This document shows, piece after piece, positions 27,376 to 34,631 of a stretch of DNA of 64,000 nt. Numbering within the stretch: position 1 is the first letter of the stretch; each line of letters starts with the position of its first letter. Below the pieces are notes generated by a model, which saw only the letters and a list, made by a program, of their open reading frames with translations, had not been told where the DNA came from and ran no database searches. The position numbers were made by a program, and so were the translations under genes. Source of the DNA: Chloroflexota bacterium (GTDB taxonomy: Bacteria; Chloroflexota; Anaerolineae; Anaerolineales; VGOW01); the NCBI GenBank assembly GCA_016875735.1, contig VGOW01000006.1, positions 1 through 64,000 on the forward strand, given 5' to 3'.

Positions 27376-29888
27376 GTGAACCCCATCCTTTCCAAATGGC
27401 GGTTCACTTTCTCTTCCAGTTCATCCACGCGGGCGTTCATCTGCGGCAGGGGCGTAGCGTAGCGTTCGGAGAGTTCCTTCACGCGCTGGGTCAGGCTCTG
27501 GCTCACGCGCTCCATTTCACTGTGAATGGCGGCGTCCAGCACGGCGAGCCATTTATCATCCACCACCAACGATTTGATCTCGGCTTCGGTCAGCTTCGGG
27601 TAATGGGCGTAGGCTTTCGCGTCCAGCTCGGCTTCAGCATCCTTGAGCTTCTTCTTCAACTCGCCTTCCTCCCCACTCAACCTCAACCACTCCTCCAACA
27701 CCGCCAACTCACTGCTCACTGATGACTGATCACTATCCACTCCCAACTTTCCACTTTCCACTTTCAACTCTTTAACTCGCGAAGCGATGTTCGCCTTATT
27801 CACCTTCTCCAACTCCGCAAACGCCCCCTCCTCGCCGCCTTCCTCCTCTTCCAATTCTTCGAGACGCGCCGTCACGGCTTCCAGTAGAGACGCAAGATTT
27901 TGCGTCTCTACCAATTCATTTTGGTAATAGCGCGCCACGATCAACGGCTTGGGGATCAGGTCACACGTCCAGCCTTTGTCTTTTTCCTTGCCCTTCTTGT
28001 CGGTCTCGACGATGCGCTGGGTCTCCGCCTTCCAACCGTCCGCGGCGATCAGGTACAGGTCGTCCTGCATCGTCCCCGCCCAGTAATCCATCAGGCGCTG
28101 GTAAATGTCATAAGAGTTGAGAAGGGAAAGTGAATAGTGAATAGTGGAGAGTGATGAGTTGAGAGTTCCACTCTCCACTTTCAACTTTCCACTCTCTCCT
28201 CTTGCATAGTGCGATAGCAGATCCTCCGACAGCGTAGCGATCACCTCACGCGGTTTGGAGCCCGCCCCAAGTCCACGCAGAGACGCGGCGCTTTTCATCC
28301 GCCATTTTTCGAAATGCCCGTTCATGTCCGCGATAAAGGATGCGAATTCGGGATGGGCGTAGATCGTCTGTTTGAGTTGAGAGTGGGAAGTGGTAAGTTG
28401 AAAATAGCCGGACCTCACCCCCGGCCCCTCTCCTATCAGGAGAGGGGAGAACAAGGCCGTTCTCAAATTCGGGCAAACGCCCCAATATTTGTGAAGCGCG
28501 TCAACGTCCGCGGCGGGGATGCCGCCCTGCAAGTGACCGGCGATGTCCTGAACGTCTTCGGGCTCCTGGCTGTCGATGTAGCGCGGCAGGTTCAGGTTGA
28601 ACTCGTTGCGCTCGATCTCCTCGAACGACACCATGCGCGCATACTTCTCGACCTCGCTGCGCTTGTTGAACACGTCCACGATCTTGTGAATATCCTGCGC
28701 GCGCAAGCGGTTCTTGGGACCATCCTTCATGAAGCCGCGGCTGGCGTCGATCATGAAGATACCTTTGCGAGCCTGCGCGCCTTCCTTGTCAATGACAACG
28801 ATGCAGGCGGGGATGCCCGTGCCATAAAACAGGTTGGCAGGCAGACCGATGATGCCCTTGATGTAACCCTTGCGCACCAACGCGCGGCGGATGTCGGCTT
28901 CAGCGTTGCCGCGGAAGAGCACGCCATGCGGCAGAATGCACGCGCCCTTGCCCGTGCTCTTGAGCGAGCGGACGATGTGCAGCAGGTAGGCGTAATCGCC
29001 TTGTTTGGCGGGCGGCACGCCGAACGACGCAAAACGGTCATACAGATCGTTGAGCGGATCAAGCCCTGTGCTCCAGCGTTTATCGGAGAACGGCGGATTG
29101 GCGACCACGTAATCGAAGGTCTTGAGCGCCTCGCCGACTTTGTACTTTGGATCGGTGAGCGTGTTGCCCTGCGAGATCAACGCCGTGGGATTGTTGTGCA
29201 GGATCATGTTCATGCGCGCCAGACCGCTGGTCGCCGCATCCTTTTCCTGACCGTACAGCGTGACTGGCATCCCCGCTTCATCTCCCACCTTGAGCAGCAG
29301 CGACCCCGATCCGCACGTCGGGTCGTAGACGGTTGTCTCCGCGCTGGTCTTCGCACTGCGAATACCGCTAATCTTCGCCATGATCTGGCTCACCTCGGAC
29401 GGCGTGTAGAACTGGCCTTTGCTCTTGCCGCTCTCGGTGGCAAAGTGGCGCATGAGGTATTCGTAGGCGTCGCCCAAAATGTCGTCGCCCTCGGCGCGGT
29501 TCTTCGAGAAATCCAACGCCTTGCTCTCGAAGATGGCGATGAGATTGGTGAGGCGGTCCACCATCTCCTTGCCGCTGCCGAGCTTGTTGGCGTCGTTGAA
29601 ATCGGGGAAGTCGGAGAGCTTATTGGCGTTCGCCAGCGGCGCGATGATGCGCTTGTTGATTTGGTCGCCGATGTCGGGCTTGCCCTTCAGCGCCACCATA
29701 TCCTTGAAGCTCGCCCCTGCGGGTATCGTGATCGGCGCATACGGCACCCCCGCATACTTATCGCTGATGTACTTGATGAACAACAACACCAGTACATAAT
29801 CCTTATACTGCGACGCATCCATGCCGCCGCGCAGTTCGTCGCAACTCGACCACAGGGAAGAATAGAGTTCGGATTTCTTGATGGGCAT
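27366..29888 (-). CDS. hsdM: Type I restriction-modification DNA methyltransferase subunit M
   Basis: 840 residues, adenine N6 methyltransferase of the HsdRMS complex. The start MPIKKSELYSSLWSSCDELR (29888) follows a good promoter; the frame extends to 29987 without support. The N-terminal HsdM domain is followed by motif I DPTCGSGSLL and the catalytic motif IV NPPF in VVANPPFSDKRW. The protein is longer than usual because of translated repeats: an SPLLIGEGPGVRSGYFQLTT region, a 28-residue block (GESGKLKVESGTLNSSLSTI...) and a 21-residue block (KELKVESGKLGVDSDQSS...), plus a REP palindrome (ELVETQNLASLLEA). The conserved flanks YDIYQRLMDYW and others are intact, so it may still be active. Overlaps hsdS by 10 nt. 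Confidence 0.93.
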   Translation of the reverse strand: MPIKKSELYSSLWSSCDELRGGMDASQYKDYVLVLLFIKYISDKYAGVPYAPITIPAGASFKDMVALKGKPDIGDQINKRIIAPLANANKLSDFPDFNDANKLGSGKEMVDRLTNLIAIFESKALDFSKNRAEGDDILGDAYEYLMRHFATESGKSKGQFYTPSEVSQIMAKISGIRSAKTSAETTVYDPTCGSGSLLLKVGDEAGMPVTLYGQEKDAATSGLARMNMILHNNPTALISQGNTLTDPKYKVGEALKTFDYVVANPPFSDKRWSTGLDPLNDLYDRFASFGVPPAKQGDYAYLLHIVRSLKSTGKGACILPHGVLFRGNAEADIRRALVRKGYIKGIIGLPANLFYGTGIPACIVVIDKEGAQARKGIFMIDASRGFMKDGPKNRLRAQDIHKIVDVFNKRSEVEKYARMVSFEEIERNEFNLNLPRYIDSQEPEDVQDIAGHLQGGIPAADVDALHKYWGVCPNLRTALFSPLLIGEGPGVRSGYFQLTTSHSQLKQTIYAHPEFASFIADMNGHFEKWRMKSAASLRGLGAGSKPREVIATLSEDLLSHYARGESGKLKVESGTLNSSLSTIHYSLSLLNSYDIYQRLMDYWAGTMQDDLYLIAADGWKAETQRIVETDKKGKEKDKGWTCDLIPKPLIVARYYQNELVETQNLASLLEAVTARLEELEEEEGGEEGAFAELEKVNKANIASRVKELKVESGKLGVDSDQSSVSSELAVLEEWLRLSGEEGELKKKLKDAEAELDAKAYAHYPKLTEAEIKSLVVDDKWLAVLDAAIHSEMERVSQSLTQRVKELSERYATPLPQMNARVDELEEKVNRHLERMGFTWK
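27714..27776. repeat. 63-nt heptamer array inside hsdM
   Basis: Nine units (for example gatcact, ttccact, ttccact, ttcaact) in exact register. 9 x 7 = 63 = 21 codons, so the frame is preserved. Confidence 0.85.
27884..27911. repeat. REP-like palindrome, copy 3 (inside hsdM)
   Basis: Arms GTAGAGACGCAA and TTGCGTCTCTAC with a 4-nt loop, identical to the arms of the RAYT-associated copies. Translated as LVETQNLASL within a helical linker of HsdM. Confidence 0.88.
28114..28197. repeat. 84-nt heptamer hairpin array inside hsdM
   Basis: Twelve units; the first half is of type gagttga, aagtgaa and tagtgga, the second of type actctcc, actttca and actttcc. 12 x 7 = 84 = 28 codons, keeping frame. It splits the conserved HYAxG...YDxYQ segment of HsdM. 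Confidence 0.88.
28371..28447. repeat. Heptamer array plus C-rich/G-rich hairpin inside hsdM
   Basis: Five heptamers (tttgagt, tgagagt, gggaagt, ggtaagt, tgaaaat; 28371-28405) directly abut a hairpin whose stem is CCCCTCTCCT (28425-28434) and AGGAGAGGGG (28438-28447), preceded by CCTCACCCCCGG. The hairpin is related to those in mnmA and gyrA. Confidence 0.8.
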
Positions 29889-29921
29889 AGATCGAAATGA
29901 GCCTACCGTCGGACTCAGGGC

Positions 29922-29949
29922 ATTATACTTTCGCCCAGCGGGGGCGCAA
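29922..29949 (-). promoter_or_regulatory. Promoter of the hsd operon
   Basis: Minus strand TTGCGC (29949-29944), a 16-nt spacer and a perfect TATAAT (29927-29922), about 34 nt before the hsdM ATG. Confidence 0.6.
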
Positions 29950-30219
29950 CGAGGCGGCTCGATCCGGCGTTGCCCCGGCCTGCCCACCCGGCCGGGCGGG
30001 GATATTCGGCGATGAGAATCAGGGAGCCACCGGGCAGAGTCTGCGAGGCGGGGGTGACGGTTTCGGCTGGGACTGGGACTGGGGATAATGGCGACAACGC
30101 GGGCGAGGGTGGAATGTGGGATGCGATCGGGACATGGAAAACCGACCGCATTGGGAGAATACGCACTTGTTCAAGGCCTCGCGGGCCGCTCCTCAATCCT
30201 CTACAAATACTCATAAATT
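29950..30219. other. Intergenic region without a recognisable gene
   Basis: GC-rich stretch between hsdM and mvaD. Short frames exist on both strands but have no start signals or recognisable motifs; one minus frame gives a Pro/Ser-rich peptide only. Confidence 0.5.
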
Positions 30220-30307
30220 AGTAGATCACGAAAAGGCTTTGTAGCGGCGACTTTAGTCGCTTTTGGCCCGGACGACTTAAGTCGTCACTACGAGTTCGTG
30301 ATCTACT
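30220..30307. repeat. 88-bp nested inverted-repeat element
   Basis: Outer arms AGTAGATCACGAA (30220-30232) and TTCGTGATCTACT (30295-30307) are perfect. Inside are two further palindromic segments, GGCGACTTTAGTCGC and GACGACTTAAGTCGTC. No coding capacity; a MITE or paired-REP element. Confidence 0.8.
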
Positions 30308-30314
30308 GATGATC

Positions 30315-30367
30315 AAACACGCCGCCATTCGTGAACCGCACGGGTTCGAGTGGCGGCGTTTTCGTTT
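30315..30367 (+). terminator. Hairpin with T-rich tail
   Basis: CGCCGCCA (30320-30327) pairs with TGGCGGCG (30351-30358), followed by TTTTCGTTT. It separates the 88-bp element from mvaD. The loop contains GGGTTCGAGT, but no tRNA can be built around it. Confidence 0.5.
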
Positions 30368-30449
30368 AACCCCACGCGAGAGGGAGATCGAGATGCTCGA
30401 CGAAGTCGTCATCGAAGGTTGCGTCTCGGGCCGGCCGCGCGTGGTAAAC

Positions 30450-30479
30450 TTGCCATCGAAAACGACGAAAAGGTAATCT
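30450..30479 (+). promoter_or_regulatory. Promoter of mvaD
   Basis: TTGCCA (30450-30455), an 18-nt spacer and TAATCT (30474-30479); the ATG follows 7 nt later, so the mRNA would be nearly leaderless. Confidence 0.5.
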
Positions 30480-30486
30480 ATCTAAC

Positions 30487-31473
30487 ATGCAAATTAGGAA
30501 AGCAACGGGTTTTGCAAATAGCAACATCGCCTTCATCAAATACTGGGGCAATCGCGATCACGCTCTCCGCCTGCCCGTCAACGATTCTCTCTCCATGAAC
30601 CTCGACGGCCTCCACACCCGCACCACGGTCGCCTTCGATCCGAGTCTCACCGCCGATGTGGTCGCGCTGGGCGGCCAAATCCAATCGCCCGAATCATCCA
30701 AACGAGTCAGCGATCATCTAGATCGAGTCCGCGCCCTCGCCGGACTCAAAACCTTTGCCCGCGTCGAAAGCGAAAACAACTTTCCCACTGGCGCAGGCAT
30801 CGCCTCCTCGGCCTCCGGCTTCGCCGCTCTCACGGTGGCCGCTGGCGCCGCCGCCGGCCTCGCCCTCTCCGAACGCGAACTGTCGATCCTCGCCCGGCAG
30901 GGCTCCGGCTCCGCGAGTCGATCCATCCCTTCCGGCTTCGTCGAGTGGAAAACCGGATCGAACCCCGATGGCCGTGACTCGTTCGCTTTCTCCGTCGCCG
31001 CGCCCGATCATTGGGCGCTGGCCGATTGCATCGCCATCGTCAGCAGCGCCCATAAAGAAGTCGGCTCCACCGGCGGGCACGCCCTCGCGCGCACCAGCCC
31101 ACTGCAGCAAGCGCGCATCGAAGACGCGCCGCGTCGACTCAACCTCTGCCGCGAGGCCTTGCTGGCCCGCGACTTCGAGAAGTTCGCCGAGGCCGTCGAA
31201 GAAGATTCGACGATGATGCACGCCATCATGATGACCTCGCGCCCGCCGCTGTATTATTGGCTGCCGCCCACCCTCGCCGTGATGGACGCCGCCCGCAAGT
31301 GGCGAGCCAACGGCCTCCCCGCCTGTTTCACCATCGACGCCGGGCCCAACGTTCACGTCCTCACCCTCGCCGCGCACGCCAGCGATGTTGCCAGCCGCCT
31401 CCGCGCCCTGCCCGGCGTGCAAAACGTTCTCGTCGCCGCGCCCGGCGGCGGCGCATCGCTCATCAACGAATAA
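30487..31473 (+). CDS. mvaD: Diphosphomevalonate (or phosphomevalonate) decarboxylase
   Basis: 328 residues, GHMP-kinase fold. It makes isopentenyl diphosphate (or isopentenyl phosphate) by ATP-dependent decarboxylation in the mevalonate route used by Chloroflexota. Motifs: SNIAFIKYWGN at the N-terminus, the GHMP loop PTGAGIASSASGFAAL, SGSASRSIPSGFVEW, and FTIDAGPNVHVL with the catalytic Asp. In Roseiflexus a close homologue acts on phosphomevalonate rather than the diphosphate, so the substrate is not settled by family membership. No other mevalonate gene lies in the window. A near-leaderless promoter precedes it and rseP follows. Confidence 0.9.
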   Translation: MQIRKATGFANSNIAFIKYWGNRDHALRLPVNDSLSMNLDGLHTRTTVAFDPSLTADVVALGGQIQSPESSKRVSDHLDRVRALAGLKTFARVESENNFPTGAGIASSASGFAALTVAAGAAAGLALSERELSILARQGSGSASRSIPSGFVEWKTGSNPDGRDSFAFSVAAPDHWALADCIAIVSSAHKEVGSTGGHALARTSPLQQARIEDAPRRLNLCREALLARDFEKFAEAVEEDSTMMHAIMMTSRPPLYYWLPPTLAVMDAARKWRANGLPACFTIDAGPNVHVLTLAAHASDVASRLRALPGVQNVLVAAPGGGASLINE

Positions 31474-31496
31474 TCTGCCGCTCCGACACAGAGGGG

Positions 31497-31502
31497 TATA
31501 AT
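31497..31502 (+). promoter_or_regulatory. -10 box of rseP
   Basis: Perfect TATAAT 10 nt before the heptamer array 31513-31582; no convincing -35 box is visible. The array would be the whole leader of the rseP transcript. Confidence 0.45.
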
Positions 31503-31512
31503 TTCTTGCGAG

Positions 31513-31582
31513 AGACGAAGGACCCAAGACGAATGACGAATAGCGCTGCCTTCGTCCACCGTCGTCCGTCTTTCGTCAGAGC
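31513..31582. repeat. Heptamer hairpin array filling the rseP leader
   Basis: Ten units in register, ending on the base before the ATG. Left units such as agacgaa and tgacgaa are mirrored by right units such as gccttcg and tctttcg. Same unit type as the gyrA array. Confidence 0.85.
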
Positions 31583-32713
31583 ATGTTCGAACCCGAAAGC
31601 ATCCGCAACTTCTTCATCTTCGTCCTCATCGTCGGCGGGCTGATCTTCCTGCACGAACTCGGACACTTCATCGCCGCCATCCGGCTCGGAGTCAAAGTCA
31701 AAGAATTCGGCATCGGCTTCCCGCCGCGCCTCTTCGGCGCGGCGCGCGACAAAAATGGGATCCGCCGCTGGTTCTTCGGCAAAGCGCCCGACGACCTCGA
31801 CCCCGACGAAGTGATCTATTCGATCAACTGGATTCCCGTCGGCGGGTTCGTGAAGCCTGCAGGCGAAGATGACCCCACCGTTCTCGACGGGCTGTCGGCC
31901 TCCCCCAAACTCACCCGCCTCGTCGTGCTGGCCGCCGGGTCGGCCATGAATCTTCTCGTCGGCGTCATCGTCTTCACCCTCGCCTTTGCCACCGGCTATC
32001 CGCAATACACCCAGCGGGTGATGATCTCCGGCGTGGTGATGGACGCGCCCGCCGACCTTGTCGGACTCAAACCGGGCGATATTGTGATCTCGGCCAACGG
32101 CGAAACCGTGACCGCCGACACCAACCGCCTCAGCGAAATCACCCGATCCAATTTGGGCCAGCCGGTTCGGCTGGTCATCGAACGCGGCGGCGAAACCTTG
32201 AGCATCACTGTGGTTCCGCGCACCGAATGGCCCGAAGGGCAAGGCCCCATGGGCATCACTCTCGATCAGGAATGGACGCTGGCAACCCTGCCCCTGCCGC
32301 AGGCTTTTATCAACAGCATCGGGCAAGTCGGCTTCCAGATTCAAGAAACATTCATGATGCCGGTGCGGGTCATCGTCGGGCAAATCCAAGCCAGCGAGGT
32401 GCGCTTCGTCAGCGTCGTCGGCATCAAACAGATCAACGATGTGGTGGTGGATACCGCCGTCGAAATGGGAAGCCTCTTTCCCATTCTGCAATTCACCGGA
32501 ATGATCACGGTGGCTCTGGCCCTCACCAACCTTTTGCCCCTGCCCGCCCTCGACGGCGGGCGCATCCTGTTCGTGCTCATCGAGGCCGCGCGCAGGCGGC
32601 GCGTTGACCCTCTGCGCGAAGGCTACGTGCACATCATGGGCATGCTGGCCCTGCTGGCGCTCATGGCCGCCCTCGTCATCAACGATCTGCTCAACCCCGT
32701 CGTCCTCCGCTAA
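31583..32713 (+). CDS. rseP: RseP-like M50 site-2 membrane metalloprotease
   Basis: 376 residues. Intramembrane zinc protease that cleaves transmembrane anti-sigma factors or signal-peptide remnants. The zinc motif HELGH (residues 24-28) lies in the first helix FLHELGHFIAAIRLG; the third ligand region is NLLPLPALDGGRIL near the C-terminus. A single PDZ domain (MDAPADLVGLKPGDIVISAN) lies between the helices. At 376 residues it has the one-PDZ size of Gram-positive-type proteins. The leader is a heptamer hairpin. The HEAT-repeat gene starts 6 nt downstream. Confidence 0.93.
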   Translation: MFEPESIRNFFIFVLIVGGLIFLHELGHFIAAIRLGVKVKEFGIGFPPRLFGAARDKNGIRRWFFGKAPDDLDPDEVIYSINWIPVGGFVKPAGEDDPTVLDGLSASPKLTRLVVLAAGSAMNLLVGVIVFTLAFATGYPQYTQRVMISGVVMDAPADLVGLKPGDIVISANGETVTADTNRLSEITRSNLGQPVRLVIERGGETLSITVVPRTEWPEGQGPMGITLDQEWTLATLPLPQAFINSIGQVGFQIQETFMMPVRVIVGQIQASEVRFVSVVGIKQINDVVVDTAVEMGSLFPILQFTGMITVALALTNLLPLPALDGGRILFVLIEAARRRRVDPLREGYVHIMGMLALLALMAALVINDLLNPVVLR

Positions 32714-32718
32714 CCCAC

Positions 32719-33708
32719 ATGGCAAAACGCGGCCCCAAGCCCTTCGCCCAAACCCTCGCCGATCTTTCCAGCGCCGCTCACCCCGCGCTCGACGACCTCC
32801 GCGCGCTCTCCGATCTCAGCGGCAAACAACTCGACGAATTCGCCGCCGGCTGGCCGAACATTCCCGCCGACCGGCGCGTGGAGATCATGTTCTGTCTCAA
32901 TGAACTGGCCGAAGACTCCTTCGATCTGAACATCAACGCGGCGGCCCGCATCGCCCTCCACGACTCCGATCCCCGTGTGCGCGCCATCGCCATTCGCAAC
33001 CTGTGGGAAGATCAGGGGCGCGATCTCATCAACCCCTTGCTGTCGTTTCTCACCGACGATCCCTCGCTCGAGGTGCGCGCCGCCGCCGCCACTGCCCTCG
33101 GCGTGTACGTGTATCTCGGCGAGGCCGAAGAACTGCCGGCCGAGCAAGCCCGCCGCATCGAAGACGCATTGCTCACCGTGTTCAACGAAAACGAACCCGT
33201 GGAAGTGCGCCGCCGCGCGCTCGAATCGCTCGGCTTCGCTCAGCGCGAGGACGTGGCCGGGGCCATTGATCAGGCCTACGCCGACGGAGACGACCTGCTG
33301 CGGGTGAGCGCTCTGTTCGCCATGGGACGCAGTCTCGATCCCGAACGATGGGGCGATATGGTGATCGAAGACCTCGGCCACACGAGTTCCGAGGTGAGAT
33401 ACGAAGCGGCTCGCGCCGCCGCAGAACTTCAGCTCGACGAGGCCGTGCCCACGCTCGGCGAACTGCTCGACGACTCCGACCCCGAAGTCCAAGAGATGAG
33501 CATCTGGGCGCTGGGCGAGATCGGCGGCGAAGAGGCGCGGCGCATTTTGGGGGAGCGGCTCGAAACTGCCGACGACGATCTAAGCGATCTCATCGAAGAT
33601 GCGCTGGCCACCGCCGAACTGATGGACGGCATCGCCGATTTCGACATGCCCGGCCTCGGCGACGAATTCGACGACGACGAGCAAGCCCGCAAAGCCCGCC
33701 TGAATTGA
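32719..33708 (+). CDS. HEAT-repeat protein
   Basis: 329 residues made of about seven HEAT-like helical pairs, for example DSDPRVRAIAIRNLWEDQGR, TDDPSLEVRAAAATALGVYV, NEPVEVRRRALESLGFA and DSDPEVQEMSIWALGEIGGE. This is a protein-binding scaffold; the partner is unknown. The C-terminus is strongly acidic. It begins 6 nt after rseP and its stop overlaps the next start (TTGA), so the rseP-HEAT-AEC-metallopeptidase genes form one transcription unit. Confidence 0.88.
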   Translation: MAKRGPKPFAQTLADLSSAAHPALDDLRALSDLSGKQLDEFAAGWPNIPADRRVEIMFCLNELAEDSFDLNINAAARIALHDSDPRVRAIAIRNLWEDQGRDLINPLLSFLTDDPSLEVRAAAATALGVYVYLGEAEELPAEQARRIEDALLTVFNENEPVEVRRRALESLGFAQREDVAGAIDQAYADGDDLLRVSALFAMGRSLDPERWGDMVIEDLGHTSSEVRYEAARAAAELQLDEAVPTLGELLDDSDPEVQEMSIWALGEIGGEEARRILGERLETADDDLSDLIEDALATAELMDGIADFDMPGLGDEFDDDEQARKARLN

Positions 33709-34631
33709 CTCTGCTCCTCTCCATCTTTCTCAACAACATCGCGCCCATCTTCCTCGCCGCCGGAGCGGGGTTTGCCATTGGGCGCGCCCTCCGGCCCGAC
33801 ATTCGATCCGTCTCGCGGATCACCTTTTACATTTTCAGCCCCTGCCTCGTCTTCACCGCCCTCACCGAGAATCAATTGAGCGGCGATGAATTCGGGCGGA
33901 TGGTTGTCTTCACCGTCGGCGCGGTGCTGGTCTCGGGCGCGGCGGCGTTCGTGGTGGGCCGGGCGCTTCGCCTCGACCGCCCCACGATGGCCGCCTTGCT
34001 CGTGGTCAACATGTTCGTCAACGGCGGCAACTACGGCCTGCCCCTCAATCGCTTTGCCTTCGGCGACCCGGCAGTGGCCCGCGCCATCATCTATTACGTT
34101 TTCAGCACGCTCATGGTGTACACTGTGGGTGTGGTGGTGGCCTCGCGCGGAAGATCATCACTGCGCCAATCGCTCATGGGCGTCGCCACCGTGCCCGCGC
34201 TCTACGGCTTGCTCCTCGCCGGAGCCCTGCGCCTCGCCAACGTGGACGTGACCGACTCCTCCACCCTCATCTTTCCGCTTCTGCGCGCCATCAAACTGCT
34301 CAGCGGCGCCGCCCTGCCGGTGATGATCGTGGTGCTTGGTCTGCAGCTCGCCGAAGCCCAGCGCCCCGAAAACCTTCGCCTCGTCACTGCGGCCTCAGCA
34401 CTGCGGCTGATCACCGGCCCGATCATCGGCATCGGCATGGCCGCCGCGCTCGGGCTGAGCGGCGTTGCCCGGCAGGCCGCCGTCCTCGAATCGGCCATGC
34501 CCACCGCCGTCATCACCACCATCCTCGCCATCGAATACGGCCTCGACCCGGTGTTCGTCACCAGCGTCGTCGTCGTCAGCACCCTGCTCAGCCCGCTCAC
34601 CCTCACCCCGCTCATCGCCTACCTGCAATGA
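33705..34631 (+). CDS. AEC family transporter
   Basis: 308 residues, ten predicted membrane helices, of the auxin efflux carrier (AEC) superfamily. Typical features: NNIAPIFLAAGAGFAIGRAL at the N-terminus, VVNMFVNGGNYGLPLNRFAF (the conserved NxGNxGLP motif) and ESAMPTAVITTILAIEYGLD. The substrate is unknown; relatives carry malate or other organic acids. The chosen TTG start overlaps the HEAT stop by TTGA, giving the usual family length; a longer frame from 33348 is antisense-free but overlaps HEAT and is not real. The stop overlaps the next ATG (ATGA). Confidence 0.88.
   Translation: MTLLLSIFLNNIAPIFLAAGAGFAIGRALRPDIRSVSRITFYIFSPCLVFTALTENQLSGDEFGRMVVFTVGAVLVSGAAAFVVGRALRLDRPTMAALLVVNMFVNGGNYGLPLNRFAFGDPAVARAIIYYVFSTLMVYTVGVVVASRGRSSLRQSLMGVATVPALYGLLLAGALRLANVDVTDSSTLIFPLLRAIKLLSGAALPVMIVVLGLQLAEAQRPENLRLVTAASALRLITGPIIGIGMAAALGLSGVARQAAVLESAMPTAVITTILAIEYGLDPVFVTSVVVVSTLLSPLTLTPLIAYLQ

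Noticed and set aside
29889-29987. N-terminal extension of hsdM
   Set aside because: It overlaps the TATAAT promoter and lacks similarity to HsdM N-termini.
30325-30360. GGGTTCGAGT resembling a tRNA T-loop
   Set aside because: No acceptor, D or anticodon stems can be built; the sequence is better explained as a terminator hairpin loop.
33348-33704. N-terminal extension of the AEC transporter frame
   Set aside because: Overlaps the HEAT-repeat gene, gives an Arg-rich translation and makes the protein far too long.
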